Assembly: GCA_963806395.1 (NCBI GenBank)
Contig: CAWDYI010000005.1
Coordinates: 186,001 to 250,000 of the forward strand
Origin: DASSUW01 sp963806395
GTDB taxonomy: Bacteria; Actinomycetota; Thermoleophilia; Solirubrobacterales; Solirubrobacteraceae
Reading direction: 5' to 3'
Length of the DNA: 64,000 bases
Part shown: positions 11,001 to 18,168 of the stretch, one piece after another
How positions within the stretch are numbered: position 1 is the first letter of the stretch
Layout of the letters: the number at the start of each line of letters is the position of its first letter
The notes under the pieces: model-generated
What the model was told of the DNA's origin: nothing
What the model saw: the letters and a program-made list of their open reading frames with translations, nothing else
The model's database searches: none
Program-made: the position numbers and the translations under genes

Positions 11001-13539
11001 CCCGAACGCGAGCCCGGTCCGCAACCGGATCGAGCTTCGCTCCGAGATCGACGGGGCGATCCAGCAGCCGCAACCGGCCGACCCGGCGGCGAACAACGCC
11101 GAGGAGGTCTGGCTGCGCCTGACCAAGACGGGCAACAGCTATGCCGGCGAATACTCGTTCGACGGCGAGGCGTGGACCGCGGTCTCGGCTCCTGTCACCA
11201 ACCCGATGGTCGACCCGGCCTTCGGCCTGTTCACGCTCGGCGTGAACAGCGGCGGCGGAACGGCGCGATTCGATTACTTCTCGCTCGACGGCGACCAGGG
11301 CGACTGCGAGCCCGAGCCCGAGAACGCGCCGCCCGTGATCCAGACGGCCACGGCCGACCCGTCGACGGGCTTCGCCCCGCTCGAGGTCGACTTCGCGGTC
11401 ACCGCGACCGACGCCGACGAGGGCGACGAGCTGACCTACAGCTGGGACTTCGGCGACGGGTCGCCGGTGTCCACGGAGCAGAACCCGACGCACACGTACA
11501 CCGCAGAGGGTGACTACGAGGCGGAGGTCACCGTCTCCGACGGCGAGGACGAGCGGTCGCGGACCGTCGCGGTCAACGTCCTCGGCGGCGCCGACCCGGA
11601 GGCACGCTTCCGGGTGCTGGTGTTCTCCAAGACGGCCGGCTTCCGGCACGACTCGATCGACGAGGGTCACGCGGCGATCGAGCAGCTCGGTGAGGAGCAC
11701 GACTTCCAGGTCGACCACACCGAGGAGGCGGGGCTGTTCACGGACGACGTGCTCGCCCGCTACGACTCCGTGATCTGGCTGTCGACCACGGGCGACGTGC
11801 TCAACGCGGATCAGCAGGCCGCCTTCGAGCGCTACGTCCGGGCCGGCGGCGGCTTCACCGGCATCCACGCCGCGGCCGACACGGAGTACGACTGGAAGTG
11901 GTACGGCAACCTCGTCGGCGCCTACTTCCACAGCCACCCGCCGGGCACGCCCCCCGCGACGGTCGTCGTCGAGGACACCGACGACCACTCCACCGAGGGT
12001 CTGCCCGCGCCCAACTGGCCGCGTGTGGACGAGTGGTACAACTACAAGCGCGTCAACTTCGAGACGAACGGGGACGACTACAGCCCGCGGAACAGCGGCG
12101 TCCACGTCCTCCTCAGGCTCGACGAGTCGACGTACGACGAGCAGGACGGCAACACGACGGATGACGACCATCCGATCTCGTGGTGCCAGCGCTACGACGG
12201 TGGCCGGTCGTGGTACACGGGCCTGGGCCACACCGCCGCGTCCTTCAGCGAAGCGGACTACCTCGAGCACATCCTCGGCGGCATCGAGGTGAGCGCGGGC
12301 GTGGCTCCGTCGGAGGAGTGCGGCGCGACCGATCCGGGTGCCCCGGTCGTCCAGGGCTTCGCCGACCCGGCGTCGGGACCCGCACCGCTCCGGGTGCAGT
12401 TCTCGGCCACGGCGGCGGATCCCGACGGTGACCGGATCACGTACAGGTGGGACTTCGGGGATGGCTCGAGCTCGCTCTCGCGGGCGCCGCGCCACACGTA
12501 CACCACCCCCGGCGTCTACACGGCCACGGTGACCGCCAGGGACCCGGCAGGGAACACCGGCACCGACACCGTGCAGATCACGGTGAACGAGGCCGGCAAC
12601 CAGGTGCCGACGGTCGCCGTGGCGGCGGACCCGGTCTCCGGGAACGCCCCGCTCGAGGTCCGCTTCCAGGCCCAGGGGATCGACCCCGACGGCCCGGAGA
12701 ACCAGCTGGTCTACCGCTGGGACTTCGGTGACGGCGGCGAGCAGTTCGGCCGCAACGTCCGGCACACGTACCTGGAGCCCGGCGAGTACGACGCGACGGT
12801 GACGGTCACCGACGCCCGTGGCGCGAGCACGACGAGCGAGGAGATCACGATCACGGTGAACAACCCGCCCGGCAACGCGGCGCCGTCGGTGCAGGCGCTG
12901 GCCGACCCGAAGACGGGCAGGGCACCGTTGCGCGTGCGGTTCACCTCGGCGGCGACCGATCCGGACGGCGATCAGCTCCTGTCGGTGTGGGACTTCGGCG
13001 ACGGTGTGCAGGCGGGCGGCACGGCCGCGACGCACACGTACACGCAGCCGGGGACCTACAACGCCAAGGTGACGGTCACCGATCCGGGCGGCCTGTCGGC
13101 GACGGCCACCGTCCAGGTGATCGTCAGTACGGTGGCCGGGAGTGGCACCGGGACCGTGAAGCCGCCGCCGCCGGCCGACGTCGACGAGGGCGGGACCCAG
13201 AGCCGGCCGCTGTTGCGGCTGAACCGGAGCCACAAGGTCGCGCGCGTGGTCAGGCGCGGCCTGCGGTTCTCGGTCAGCTGCGAGAAGCGGTGCCGGGTGA
13301 CCTCGGTGCTGCGGATCGCCTCCGGCGAGAAGCAGCGGCTCGGCGCCTCGCGCGCCCGGACGATCGCGGCCGGCCAATCGCGCAAGATCGTGGTGAAGCT
13401 GGACCGCCAGGTCCGGCGCAACCTGGTCGGCGCGATGCGCAAGGCGCGCCTGCGCAACCTGAAGGCGACCGTCGTCCTGAAGGTCAGGACGGCGGACGGC
13501 ACGAGCACGCTGCGCAAGCGGGTCGTGCTCGCCCGATAG
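5017..13539 (+). CDS. Giant secreted multidomain protein: cupredoxin, 2 ThuA, sugar-dehydrogenase propeller, 6 PKD, CBM6-like, 4 concanavalin-like domains
   Basis: 2840 aa. Order of modules by residue: signal peptide 1-27 (AGA|Q); type-1 copper cupredoxin about 32-120, with His in PHNVH and CDVHGAGM supplying Cys, His and Met; ThuA-like domain 127-360; GSDH/PQQ-type sugar dehydrogenase propeller 378-818; PKD 822-903; an Ig-like segment; CBM6-like 1038-1158; PKD 1163-1255; four DUF1349-like concanavalin folds between 1259 and 2095, the first two separated by a poly-Gly linker; PKD; a second ThuA 2195-2428; three PKDs to about 2705; and a basic C-terminal domain of 110 residues that may be cell-wall associated. 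ATG 5017 is chosen for the GGAGGAGAGG ribosome site and the signal peptide. Likely a surface protein that binds and oxidises glycans; the activity is inference. Confidence 0.93.
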   Translation: MRRTTFALLATVAAVCTCLFTASIAGAQTPAASIEALDSQAWQPQNVTVSTGETVRWDFDGTALPHNVHGTGSNWSPALQSPIGTDQDPVDYTFTAPGVYTFVCDVHGAGMSGTVTVEEPGADPLENVLVFYKVGGFPHTSRDEGVTMFQELGAANDFSVVATEDAAAFTTTNLANFDAVVFLSTTGEVLNDEQQEAFEGYIKGGGAYVGIHSATDTEYAWPWYGEMLGGYFRNHPAGTPTATVNISDPDEPSTEGLPANWARTDEWYNFQGPTNPVVNGGGDDYSPRNSGVKVLATVDESTYAEDDGNATDDDHPVTWCSDFDGGHMWYTALGHTEASYSEANFRQHVLGGLETVTGAEESDCGEPRQSTPSLDDFELVTIDDDTESPMELAVANDGRVFYIERITGEINVYNPANGQVTTAATLPVSSVQENGGIGLALDPNFDTTNHIYVAYTPITPNDQGRVSRFTVGADNTIALNTEQIIFTWTAQREQCCHSSGSLAFDPNGDLYIATGDNTNPFASDGFAPIDERPGRAFWDAQRTSANSNNHNGKVLRIHPLPGATGAPGIGTTYSIPTGNMFAPGTPSTLPEIFAMGFRNPFRITIDPHTGWVLVGNYGPDASATNPNRGPQGSVEFEVVKAPGFYGWPYCVRDNVPYNDFDFANSTSGPKFDCANPVNNSPNNTGITNLPAAIPATMWLGYSETDPRFPGLGGGGAPTGGPRYDFDPDLDSPSKFPEYYDEHWFIGEWNNGWIRSATLDDQGNGTGVFQTPFEDTFFRPHEMEFGPDGSLYVIDWGTGFNGNNANSGIYRIDYIAGARRPIAHATGTPDNGPLPLQVQFSSDGSVDPDGSPLTYAWDFDGDGDTDSTVANPTFTYETAGTYNATLTVTDADGQTGFDTVPITAGNTRPVVTITVPEDGQFAAFGDIIPYEITVVDPEDGTIDCDDVTLSIQLGHDDHAHGLGQQTGCSGTFRTETDGGHGANANIFTSIVATYTDGGGTGAAGPLTGQDDLIIQPKPKQAEFFETTGRTGANTGGTPGVQTETTTDTGGGLNIGFTEHGDYVSYAPVNLEELTGIRFRVASGGAGGTIQARLDSPTGPLAGEVAVAPTGGWQNWVNVTMDLPTPPEGTHELFLVFNNPGVGGGDGLMNLNHFTALGKGAANSAAPEVTASAEPTGGDAPLEVQFTGTATDPDAGPGEQLTYLWDFGVAGTTDDTSTELSPTYTYERPGTYLARFTATDPNGAASTASVQVEVTSSGECPQNNVRSDEFEGDSLDTNRWAIVRPDSTRPPTVSGGNLNFPIDVGSLYGPGVSARNIIVQPLPDGDVEVTAKITTQPLTENYQQAGLRVYQDDANWASIHMIYAGGSRDFEFIYENANNPRNEAADKLGGIPADSPLTYWVKLISDGSSLTAEYSFDGVEFDPVGRPADISGWAAPQVGPVALSDAATTFPVASFDWIRFNPDSSGGGGGGGGDGIVDEFDGAALGGDWSVVRQNQNLTVSGSALRIPASPGDIYGGRNDAANLVTRAAPDGEWVATTKLNFEGTAQYHQAGIMVYGDDANFTKFGRIAHTAAGDEKFEFIYENASTPRNEAADSTGNIAADFPDDFWLRLTSDGTNVTGAYSTDGSAWTPVGRPAPLPADAKIGMFAFSNDGTGNPEAAFDSFTLTGENVGGGEPTGPSFDDEFDGSSLDTDRWNASIRQNQNAAVAGGNLTITTEPGDIYTGDTSPPPNNFILQDAAHAGTDWVIETKLSGTINGGYGQGGLIAYGTGDNYVKFDAISDAGQTRINRLELRSEVAGAITDPQPQVDVSAAQAAGDIWLRLSKTGTTYAGEYSFDGATWTAVPQTVTNAVAAPDFGVFAFGPQADGQGDTVSFDYFWLNGQDPPSEPCECEPTGGDSFDSAALDKDKWNAIVREQEDLYTLEDGWLEITTVNGDIYTNGDPAATRNFILQNPTTAGQDWVIETHIDAATILDGYEQAGLLVREDDDNYIKFDILSDPNASPVRNRIELRSEIDGAIQQPQPADPAANNAEEVWLRLTKTGNSYAGEYSFDGEAWTAVSAPVTNPMVDPAFGLFTLGVNSGGGTARFDYFSLDGDQGDCEPEPENAPPVIQTATADPSTGFAPLEVDFAVTATDADEGDELTYSWDFGDGSPVSTEQNPTHTYTAEGDYEAEVTVSDGEDERSRTVAVNVLGGADPEARFRVLVFSKTAGFRHDSIDEGHAAIEQLGEEHDFQVDHTEEAGLFTDDVLARYDSVIWLSTTGDVLNADQQAAFERYVRAGGGFTGIHAAADTEYDWKWYGNLVGAYFHSHPPGTPPATVVVEDTDDHSTEGLPAPNWPRVDEWYNYKRVNFETNGDDYSPRNSGVHVLLRLDESTYDEQDGNTTDDDHPISWCQRYDGGRSWYTGLGHTAASFSEADYLEHILGGIEVSAGVAPSEECGATDPGAPVVQGFADPASGPAPLRVQFSATAADPDGDRITYRWDFGDGSSSLSRAPRHTYTTPGVYTATVTARDPAGNTGTDTVQITVNEAGNQVPTVAVAADPVSGNAPLEVRFQAQGIDPDGPENQLVYRWDFGDGGEQFGRNVRHTYLEPGEYDATVTVTDARGASTTSEEITITVNNPPGNAAPSVQALADPKTGRAPLRVRFTSAATDPDGDQLLSVWDFGDGVQAGGTAATHTYTQPGTYNAKVTVTDPGGLSATATVQVIVSTVAGSGTGTVKPPPPADVDEGGTQSRPLLRLNRSHKVARVVRRGLRFSVSCEKRCRVTSVLRIASGEKQRLGASRARTIAAGQSRKIVVKLDRQVRRNLVGAMRKARLRNLKATVVLKVRTADGTSTLRKRVVLAR

Positions 13540-13549
13540 GCATCCCGAA

Positions 13550-13593
13550 CGCCCGGCGGCCGGCCCCGATCCTGGGGCCGCCGCCGGGCGTTT
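13550..13593 (+). terminator. Rho-independent-like terminator after the giant gene
   Basis: A near-perfect hairpin with arms 13550-13567 and 13574-13590 (one bulged base, 6-nt loop), followed by TTTC, 11 bp after the stop codon. It separates the giant gene from the next ThuA/PKD gene, which has its own promoter. Confidence 0.75.
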
Positions 13594-13646
13594 CGGCGTC
13601 CCCGGATCTGCGTCCGCCAACTAGCCGAAAGACGTGCCGCCACGGC

Positions 13647-13675
13647 TTGACAGGCTTCTGACCGGCATGTATTAG
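13647..13675 (+). promoter_or_regulatory. Sigma70-type promoter of the second ThuA/PKD gene
   Basis: TTGACA at 13647-13652, 17-bp spacer, TATTAG at 13670-13675. Box sequence, spacing and distance to the ATG (77 nt) match the promoter at 4904. Both leaders carry a GTCCG-G...GCCAAA element just after the -10 box, which suggests common control. Confidence 0.7.
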
Positions 13676-13751
13676 TTGGTCCGAGGGCCAAATTCAATGA
13701 GGGACTGCGCGCTCGGCGAGGGGGCCCGCGACCTGGGGACGGAGGAGAACC

Positions 13752-16133
13752 ATGGGTCGGAGCAAGCTGGCGCTGGCGGCGGTTGCCGCTGCCCTGGTCG
13801 TGTGCTCGATGTGGGCCGGCACCGCGGCCGCGCAGGGCGAGAACCAATCACCGACCGTGAGCGCGGCACGGACTCCGACGGGGAACGTGCGCGTGGGCGT
13901 GCCGATCGCGTTCACGGCGACCGCGACCGACCCCGACGGCGACACGCTGACGTACGCGTGGGACTTCGGCGACGGGACGGCGTCGACCGAGCAGAACCCG
14001 ACCAAGGTCTACCTCGCCGCAGCGACGCGCACGGCCAGGGTGACGGTCGACGACGGCCGCGGCGGCACGGCGAGCGCGCAGCTGACCGTGGTCGTCCAGG
14101 CCAACCGCAACCCGTCGGCCAACGGGCTCGTGATGACGCCGAGCGCCGGCTTCGCGCCGCTCGAGGTCACATGGACGGGCGCCGCGACCGATCCCGACGG
14201 ACCCAGCCACGTGGTGAGCTACAGCTGGGACCTCGACGGTGACGGGATCGACGACAGCACCGCCCAGAACCCGACGTTCACCTACAGCACGCCGGGCACC
14301 TACTCGCCGCGCGTGCGGGTGACCGATCCGTTCGGCGGCTCTGCGACACGCACGTTCACGTTGAACGTGCTCTCGCGCGACCGTGACCCGAACGCCCGCT
14401 TCCGGGTGTTGATCTTCTCCAAGACGGCCGGCTTCCGGCACTCGTCGATCGACGAGGGGATCACCGCCATCAAGCTGCTGGGGACGCAGGAGAACTTCCA
14501 GGTCGACGCGATCGAGGAGTCGACGCTGTTCACCGACGACGTCCTGGGCCTGTACGACGGCGTGATCTGGCTGTCGACCACCGGTGACGCGCTCACCGAT
14601 CCCCAGCAGGCGGCGTTCGAGCGCTACATCCAGGGCGGCGGCGCCTATGTGGGCATCCACTCGGCGGCCGACACCGAGTACCTGTGGCCGTGGTACGGCC
14701 GGCTCGTCGGCGGCTACTTCCGCAACCACCCGAACGGGACGCCGACCGCGACGGTCGTCCGCGAGGACGCCACGCACGACTCCACCGCGCACCTGCTGGA
14801 CCGCTGGACGCGCGTCGACGAGTGGTACAACTACCAAGGCATCGTCAACCCGGTCGTGAACGGCGGCGGAGTCGACTACAGCCCGCGCAACAGCGGCGTG
14901 CACGTGCTCCTGACGATGGACGAGTCGACGTACGCCGAAGCTGACGGCAGCGACGGCGTCAACGACGATCACCCGATCGCCTGGTGCCAGCGCTACGACG
15001 GCGGCCGCATGTGGTACTCGGGCATGGGTCACACCGAGGCCTCATACGTGAACGCCGAGTTCATGCGCCACGTCCTCGGCGGCATCGAGACCGCCGTCGA
15101 AGAGGTGCCGGACGCCGCGTGCGGCAACCGGCTCCCCGCGGTGACGGCATCGGCGGACCCGGCGTCCGGCATCGCGCCGCTGACGACGACGTTCACGGCC
15201 GACGCGACGGATGCGGACGCCGACGCTCTCACGTACGCGTGGGACTTCGACGGCGACGGGACCACCGACTCGACGCTCCAGAGCCCGACGCGCACGTTCG
15301 CCGATCAGGGGACGTACACGGCGAAGGTGACCGTGACCGACGAGCACGGCGCAGCGTCCTCGGCGACCACGTCGGTCGAGGCGTTCGAGAACCAGGCGCC
15401 CGTGACGACCTCGGTGCTGTCGCCCGCCGCTCCGAACGGCCAGAACGGTTGGTACATCGGCCCGGTGACGGTGACGCTCAGCGCGACCGACAACGACGGC
15501 GGCTCGGGCGTCGCCAGGACCGAGTACCGCATCGACGGCGGCGCGTGGACGGTCTACAGCGGTCCGTTCGCCGTCGGCTCGGACGGCGAGCACACGGTCG
15601 GCTACCGCTCGGCCGACGGGGTCGGGAATGTCGAGGCCGAGAAGACGGTGTCGTTCAAGGTCGACAACCCGATCCTCGGCACACGCCAGCTCGGCCCGTC
15701 GACGGACACGCTCAGCAACCGGCAGCCGGAGGCGTTCCGCAACGTCGCCAAGACGACCGGCGCGGTCTCCGAGCTGAACGTGTTCCTCACGAACGCGACC
15801 ACCGCGGGCTTCGTCGTCGCCGGCATCTACGCCGACGCCGGCGGGCACCCCGGCCAGCTGCTGGCGCAGAGCCCGGCGACCGCTGTCTCCAGGAACGCCT
15901 GGAACAGGGTGTCGTTCGGCGCGGTGCAGATCGCCGAGGGCCAGCCGTACTGGATCGCCGTCAAGGGCACCGGCGGCGTGCTGAAGATCCGCACGTACTC
16001 CGGTGGCGCAGGCACGCAGGACAGCGAGACAGGGCCCGTGCGCAACGTCACGGCGCTGCCGTCGGCATGGTCGACCGACCGCGTGTACAAGAACGACGGG
16101 CCGCTGTCGGCGTACGCGGTGCCGCAGGGCTGA
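13752..16133 (+). CDS. Secreted ThuA/PKD-domain protein
   Basis: 793 aa with a signal peptide (cleavage after GTAAA, about residue 27). Modules: PKD about 32-115 (DPDGDTLTYAWDFGDG), PKD 120-208, ThuA-like 215-450 (RFRVLIFSKTAGFRHSSIDEG...GIHSAADTEY...DEWYNY), PKD 460-548, an OmpL47/Ig-like repeat 555-635 (GGSGVARTEYRIDGGAW) and a C-terminal beta-rich domain 640-793 that may bind carbohydrate or wall. The ThuA domain is much closer to the second ThuA of the preceding protein than to typical cytoplasmic ThuA, so the pair probably arose by duplication. The GGAGGAG ribosome site at 13741 supports the ATG. Probably a surface carbohydrate-active protein; the reaction is unknown. Confidence 0.92.
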   Translation: MGRSKLALAAVAAALVVCSMWAGTAAAQGENQSPTVSAARTPTGNVRVGVPIAFTATATDPDGDTLTYAWDFGDGTASTEQNPTKVYLAAATRTARVTVDDGRGGTASAQLTVVVQANRNPSANGLVMTPSAGFAPLEVTWTGAATDPDGPSHVVSYSWDLDGDGIDDSTAQNPTFTYSTPGTYSPRVRVTDPFGGSATRTFTLNVLSRDRDPNARFRVLIFSKTAGFRHSSIDEGITAIKLLGTQENFQVDAIEESTLFTDDVLGLYDGVIWLSTTGDALTDPQQAAFERYIQGGGAYVGIHSAADTEYLWPWYGRLVGGYFRNHPNGTPTATVVREDATHDSTAHLLDRWTRVDEWYNYQGIVNPVVNGGGVDYSPRNSGVHVLLTMDESTYAEADGSDGVNDDHPIAWCQRYDGGRMWYSGMGHTEASYVNAEFMRHVLGGIETAVEEVPDAACGNRLPAVTASADPASGIAPLTTTFTADATDADADALTYAWDFDGDGTTDSTLQSPTRTFADQGTYTAKVTVTDEHGAASSATTSVEAFENQAPVTTSVLSPAAPNGQNGWYIGPVTVTLSATDNDGGSGVARTEYRIDGGAWTVYSGPFAVGSDGEHTVGYRSADGVGNVEAEKTVSFKVDNPILGTRQLGPSTDTLSNRQPEAFRNVAKTTGAVSELNVFLTNATTAGFVVAGIYADAGGHPGQLLAQSPATAVSRNAWNRVSFGAVQIAEGQPYWIAVKGTGGVLKIRTYSGGAGTQDSETGPVRNVTALPSAWSTDRVYKNDGPLSAYAVPQG

Positions 16134-16160
16134 GCTGCCCACACAGCCGACGTCGTATAC

Positions 16161-16186
16161 GAGGGCGCCGCTCAGGCGGCGCCCTC
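16161..16186 (+). terminator. Perfect hairpin between ThuA/PKD gene and xylA
   Basis: Arms GAGGGCGCCGC and GCGGCGCCCTC (11 bp, TCAG loop). There is no T-run, so it is only probably a terminator. It lies 27 bp after the stop of the secreted protein and 26 bp before xylA. Confidence 0.6.
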
Positions 16187-16212
16187 GTGCCGTCTGATGA
16201 GAGGATTCGCCT

Positions 16213-17379
16213 ATGGCCGCAACTAATGACACGCTGACCCCCCGCCCAGAGCACCGGTTCACCTTCGGTCTGTGGACCGTGGGGAACCCGGGACGCGATC
16301 CCTTCGGTGGGCCGACGCGCGAGCCGCTGGACCCGGTCGACTCGGTCAAGCGTCTCGGCGAGCTCGGCGCGTGGGGCGTGAGCCTGCACGACGAGGACCT
16401 GATCCCCTGGGGTACGGGCGCTGCCGCGCGCGACCGGATCGTCGCCCGCTTCAAGGCGGCGCTCGAGGAGTCCGGGATGGGCGTCGGGATGGGCACGACG
16501 AACCTGTTCGGTCATCCCGCGTTCAAGGACGGGGCGTTCACCTCCAACGACCGCGCCGTCCGCCGCGCCGCGATCGGCAAGTCGATGCTGGGCATCGACC
16601 TGGCGGCCGAGCTGAACGCCGAGGTGTTCGTGTTCTGGGGTGGCCGCGAGGGCACCGAGGTCGGCGCCGCCAAGGACCCTCGCGACGCGCTCGAGCGCTA
16701 CCGCGAGGCCGTCAACGTGCTCGTCGACTACTCCGAGAGCCAGGGCTACGGACTGCGCTTCGGCATCGAGCCCAAGCCGAACGAGCCGCGCGGCGACATC
16801 TTCCTGCCGACCGTCGGTCACGCGCTGCACTTCATCTCCACGCTCGACCGTGCGGATCTCGTCGGCCTGAACCCCGAGGTTGCGCACGAGACGATGGCGG
16901 GGCTGTCGTTCCATCACGCGGTCGGGCATGCGCTGTGGGCCGGCAAGCTGTTCCACATCGACTTCAACGCGCAGCGGATCGGGCGCTACGACCAGGACTT
17001 CCGGTTCGGCGCAGAGGACCTGAAGGAGAACTTCCTGCTCGTCCGGCTGCTCGAGCGCGCGGGATACTCGGGCCCCCGGCACTTCGACGCGCACGCGTAC
17101 CGGAACGAGAACCCGGAGGGCGTGTGGGAGTTCGCGACGGGCTGCATGCGAACGTACCTCGCGCTCGCCGAGCGCGCGCGGCAGTTCGACGCGCTGCCCG
17201 AGGTCAAGGAGGCGCTCGAGGCCGCCTCGACGCCGGAGCTCGGCCGTGCGTCGGTCGACGGCGACGCGCCCGACACGCTGAAGGCCGAGGCCAGCGGTCT
17301 CGACGCTCTCGCCGAGCGCGGCTACTACAACGAGCGCCTGGACCAGCTTGTCGTCGAGGTGCTGCTCGGACTGCGCTGA
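16213..17379 (+). CDS. xylA: Xylose isomerase
   Basis: Converts D-xylose to D-xylulose (and D-glucose to D-fructose). 388 aa, the size of actinobacterial class I enzymes. Active-site features are intact: catalytic His59 in SLHDEDLIPWG, EPKPNEPRGD (metal-binding Glu and catalytic Lys), NPEVAHE, HIDFNAQ with the following Asp ligands, and HFDAHAY. The GAGAGGA ribosome site at 16198 supports the ATG. No xylulokinase is adjacent; the xylose pathway would continue through the transketolase and transaldolase at 22-25 kb. Position directly after two secreted glycan-type proteins suggests a sugar-use region. Confidence 0.97.
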   Translation: MAATNDTLTPRPEHRFTFGLWTVGNPGRDPFGGPTREPLDPVDSVKRLGELGAWGVSLHDEDLIPWGTGAAARDRIVARFKAALEESGMGVGMGTTNLFGHPAFKDGAFTSNDRAVRRAAIGKSMLGIDLAAELNAEVFVFWGGREGTEVGAAKDPRDALERYREAVNVLVDYSESQGYGLRFGIEPKPNEPRGDIFLPTVGHALHFISTLDRADLVGLNPEVAHETMAGLSFHHAVGHALWAGKLFHIDFNAQRIGRYDQDFRFGAEDLKENFLLVRLLERAGYSGPRHFDAHAYRNENPEGVWEFATGCMRTYLALAERARQFDALPEVKEALEAASTPELGRASVDGDAPDTLKAEASGLDALAERGYYNERLDQLVVEVLLGLR

Positions 17380-17397
17380 ATCGACACCGGCGGCCGC

Positions 17398-17787
17398 CTA
17401 CGCGGCGGCTGCCGGGCGATCCAGCTCGAACCAGACCCGCGTCCGCTCGTCCGAGTCCACGCCCCAGCGGTCGGCGAGCTCGGCGACCAGATAGAGGCCC
17501 CAGCCCGACGGACGCGTCGGATCCGGCGACGGCGCTTCGGGCACGAAGCCTCCGCCCGGGTCGTGGACCTCGACCCGCAGCATGCGGTCGGCGATATCGA
17601 TCACCAGATCGATCGCGTCGCCTGCGCCGAGGTCGGCATGACGGACCGCGTTGGTGACGAGCTCGGAGATCAGCAGGCGCACGTCGCGCAGCCGCGAGTC
17701 CGGGATCGCGCCGGCGAGGTCATCGAGCACGTGGCGCGCCTCGGACGCGGCCTCCGGGCTGACGGCGAGCCGCCGCTCGAGCCTCAC
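17398..17787 (-). CDS. Anti-sigma factor kinase, RsbW/SpoIIAB-type HATPase
   Basis: 129-aa GHKL ATPase of the anti-sigma kinase type. N-box LLISELVTNAVRHA and G-box-like RPSGWGLYLVAELADRWG are visible. Such proteins bind a sigma factor and phosphorylate a STAS antagonist. The GTG start overlaps the stop of the upstream STAS gene by 4 nt, giving the classical antagonist-kinase operon. Its likely sigma partner is the SigB/F-type factor at 19406-20215, inferred from proximity. No transmembrane or sensory domain. Confidence 0.88.
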   Translation of the reverse strand: MRLERRLAVSPEAASEARHVLDDLAGAIPDSRLRDVRLLISELVTNAVRHADLGAGDAIDLVIDIADRMLRVEVHDPGGGFVPEAPSPDPTRPSGWGLYLVAELADRWGVDSDERTRVWFELDRPAAAA

Positions 17788-18119
17788 GTCAGTTCCTTCG
17801 GGTCGGTCACGAAGTCCAGCCGGTCGCTCATCCGCGTGATCTCGAACACCCGGTGCACGGTCTCGGCGCCCTTGACGAGCACGAACCGGCGCCCGGCCTC
17901 GCGCGCCCGCATGTCGGCGAGCACGACGAGCCGCAGCCCGCTGGAGTCCATGAACTCCAGCCCGCGCAGGTCGAGCACGACCGTCCCCAGCTCCGGCTCG
18001 GCCGCCAGGCGGTCGAGCTCGTCCTCGAGAACGGCGGCGCCCGACAGGTCGAGCTCACCGGTCGGCGCGATCACGGCGACGGTCCCGTTACGGGTAGTTT
18101 CGAAGTCCAGGTTGGCCAT
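17784..18119 (-). CDS. STAS-domain anti-sigma factor antagonist
   Basis: 111-aa single STAS domain. The phosphorylatable serine lies in LEFMDSSGLRLVV, as in SpoIIAA/RsbV. When unphosphorylated it would sequester the co-encoded kinase at 17398-17787 and free the sigma factor. The ATG at 18119 is chosen because the STAS fold begins with NLDFETTRNGTVAVIAPTGELDL; the longer frame overlaps the divergent topoisomerase gene. Confidence 0.9.
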   Translation of the reverse strand: MANLDFETTRNGTVAVIAPTGELDLSGAAVLEDELDRLAAEPELGTVVLDLRGLEFMDSSGLRLVVLADMRAREAGRRFVLVKGAETVHRVFEITRMSDRLDFVTDPKELT

Positions 18120-18168
18120 CGCCGCTCGCAAGCTTAAACCTCCGGCGGGCGGGAAGACTCTGCGGCAC

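Noticed and set aside
9370..13620. A 1416-codon antisense frame under the giant secreted protein
   Set aside because: Low-complexity R/V/D/G composition and no motif; typical shadow of a high-GC gene with Asp/Gly/Val-rich PKD repeats.
17563..18168. 200-codon upstream extension of topoisomerase IB
   Set aside because: It overlaps the divergent STAS and anti-sigma genes and has no topoisomerase similarity.
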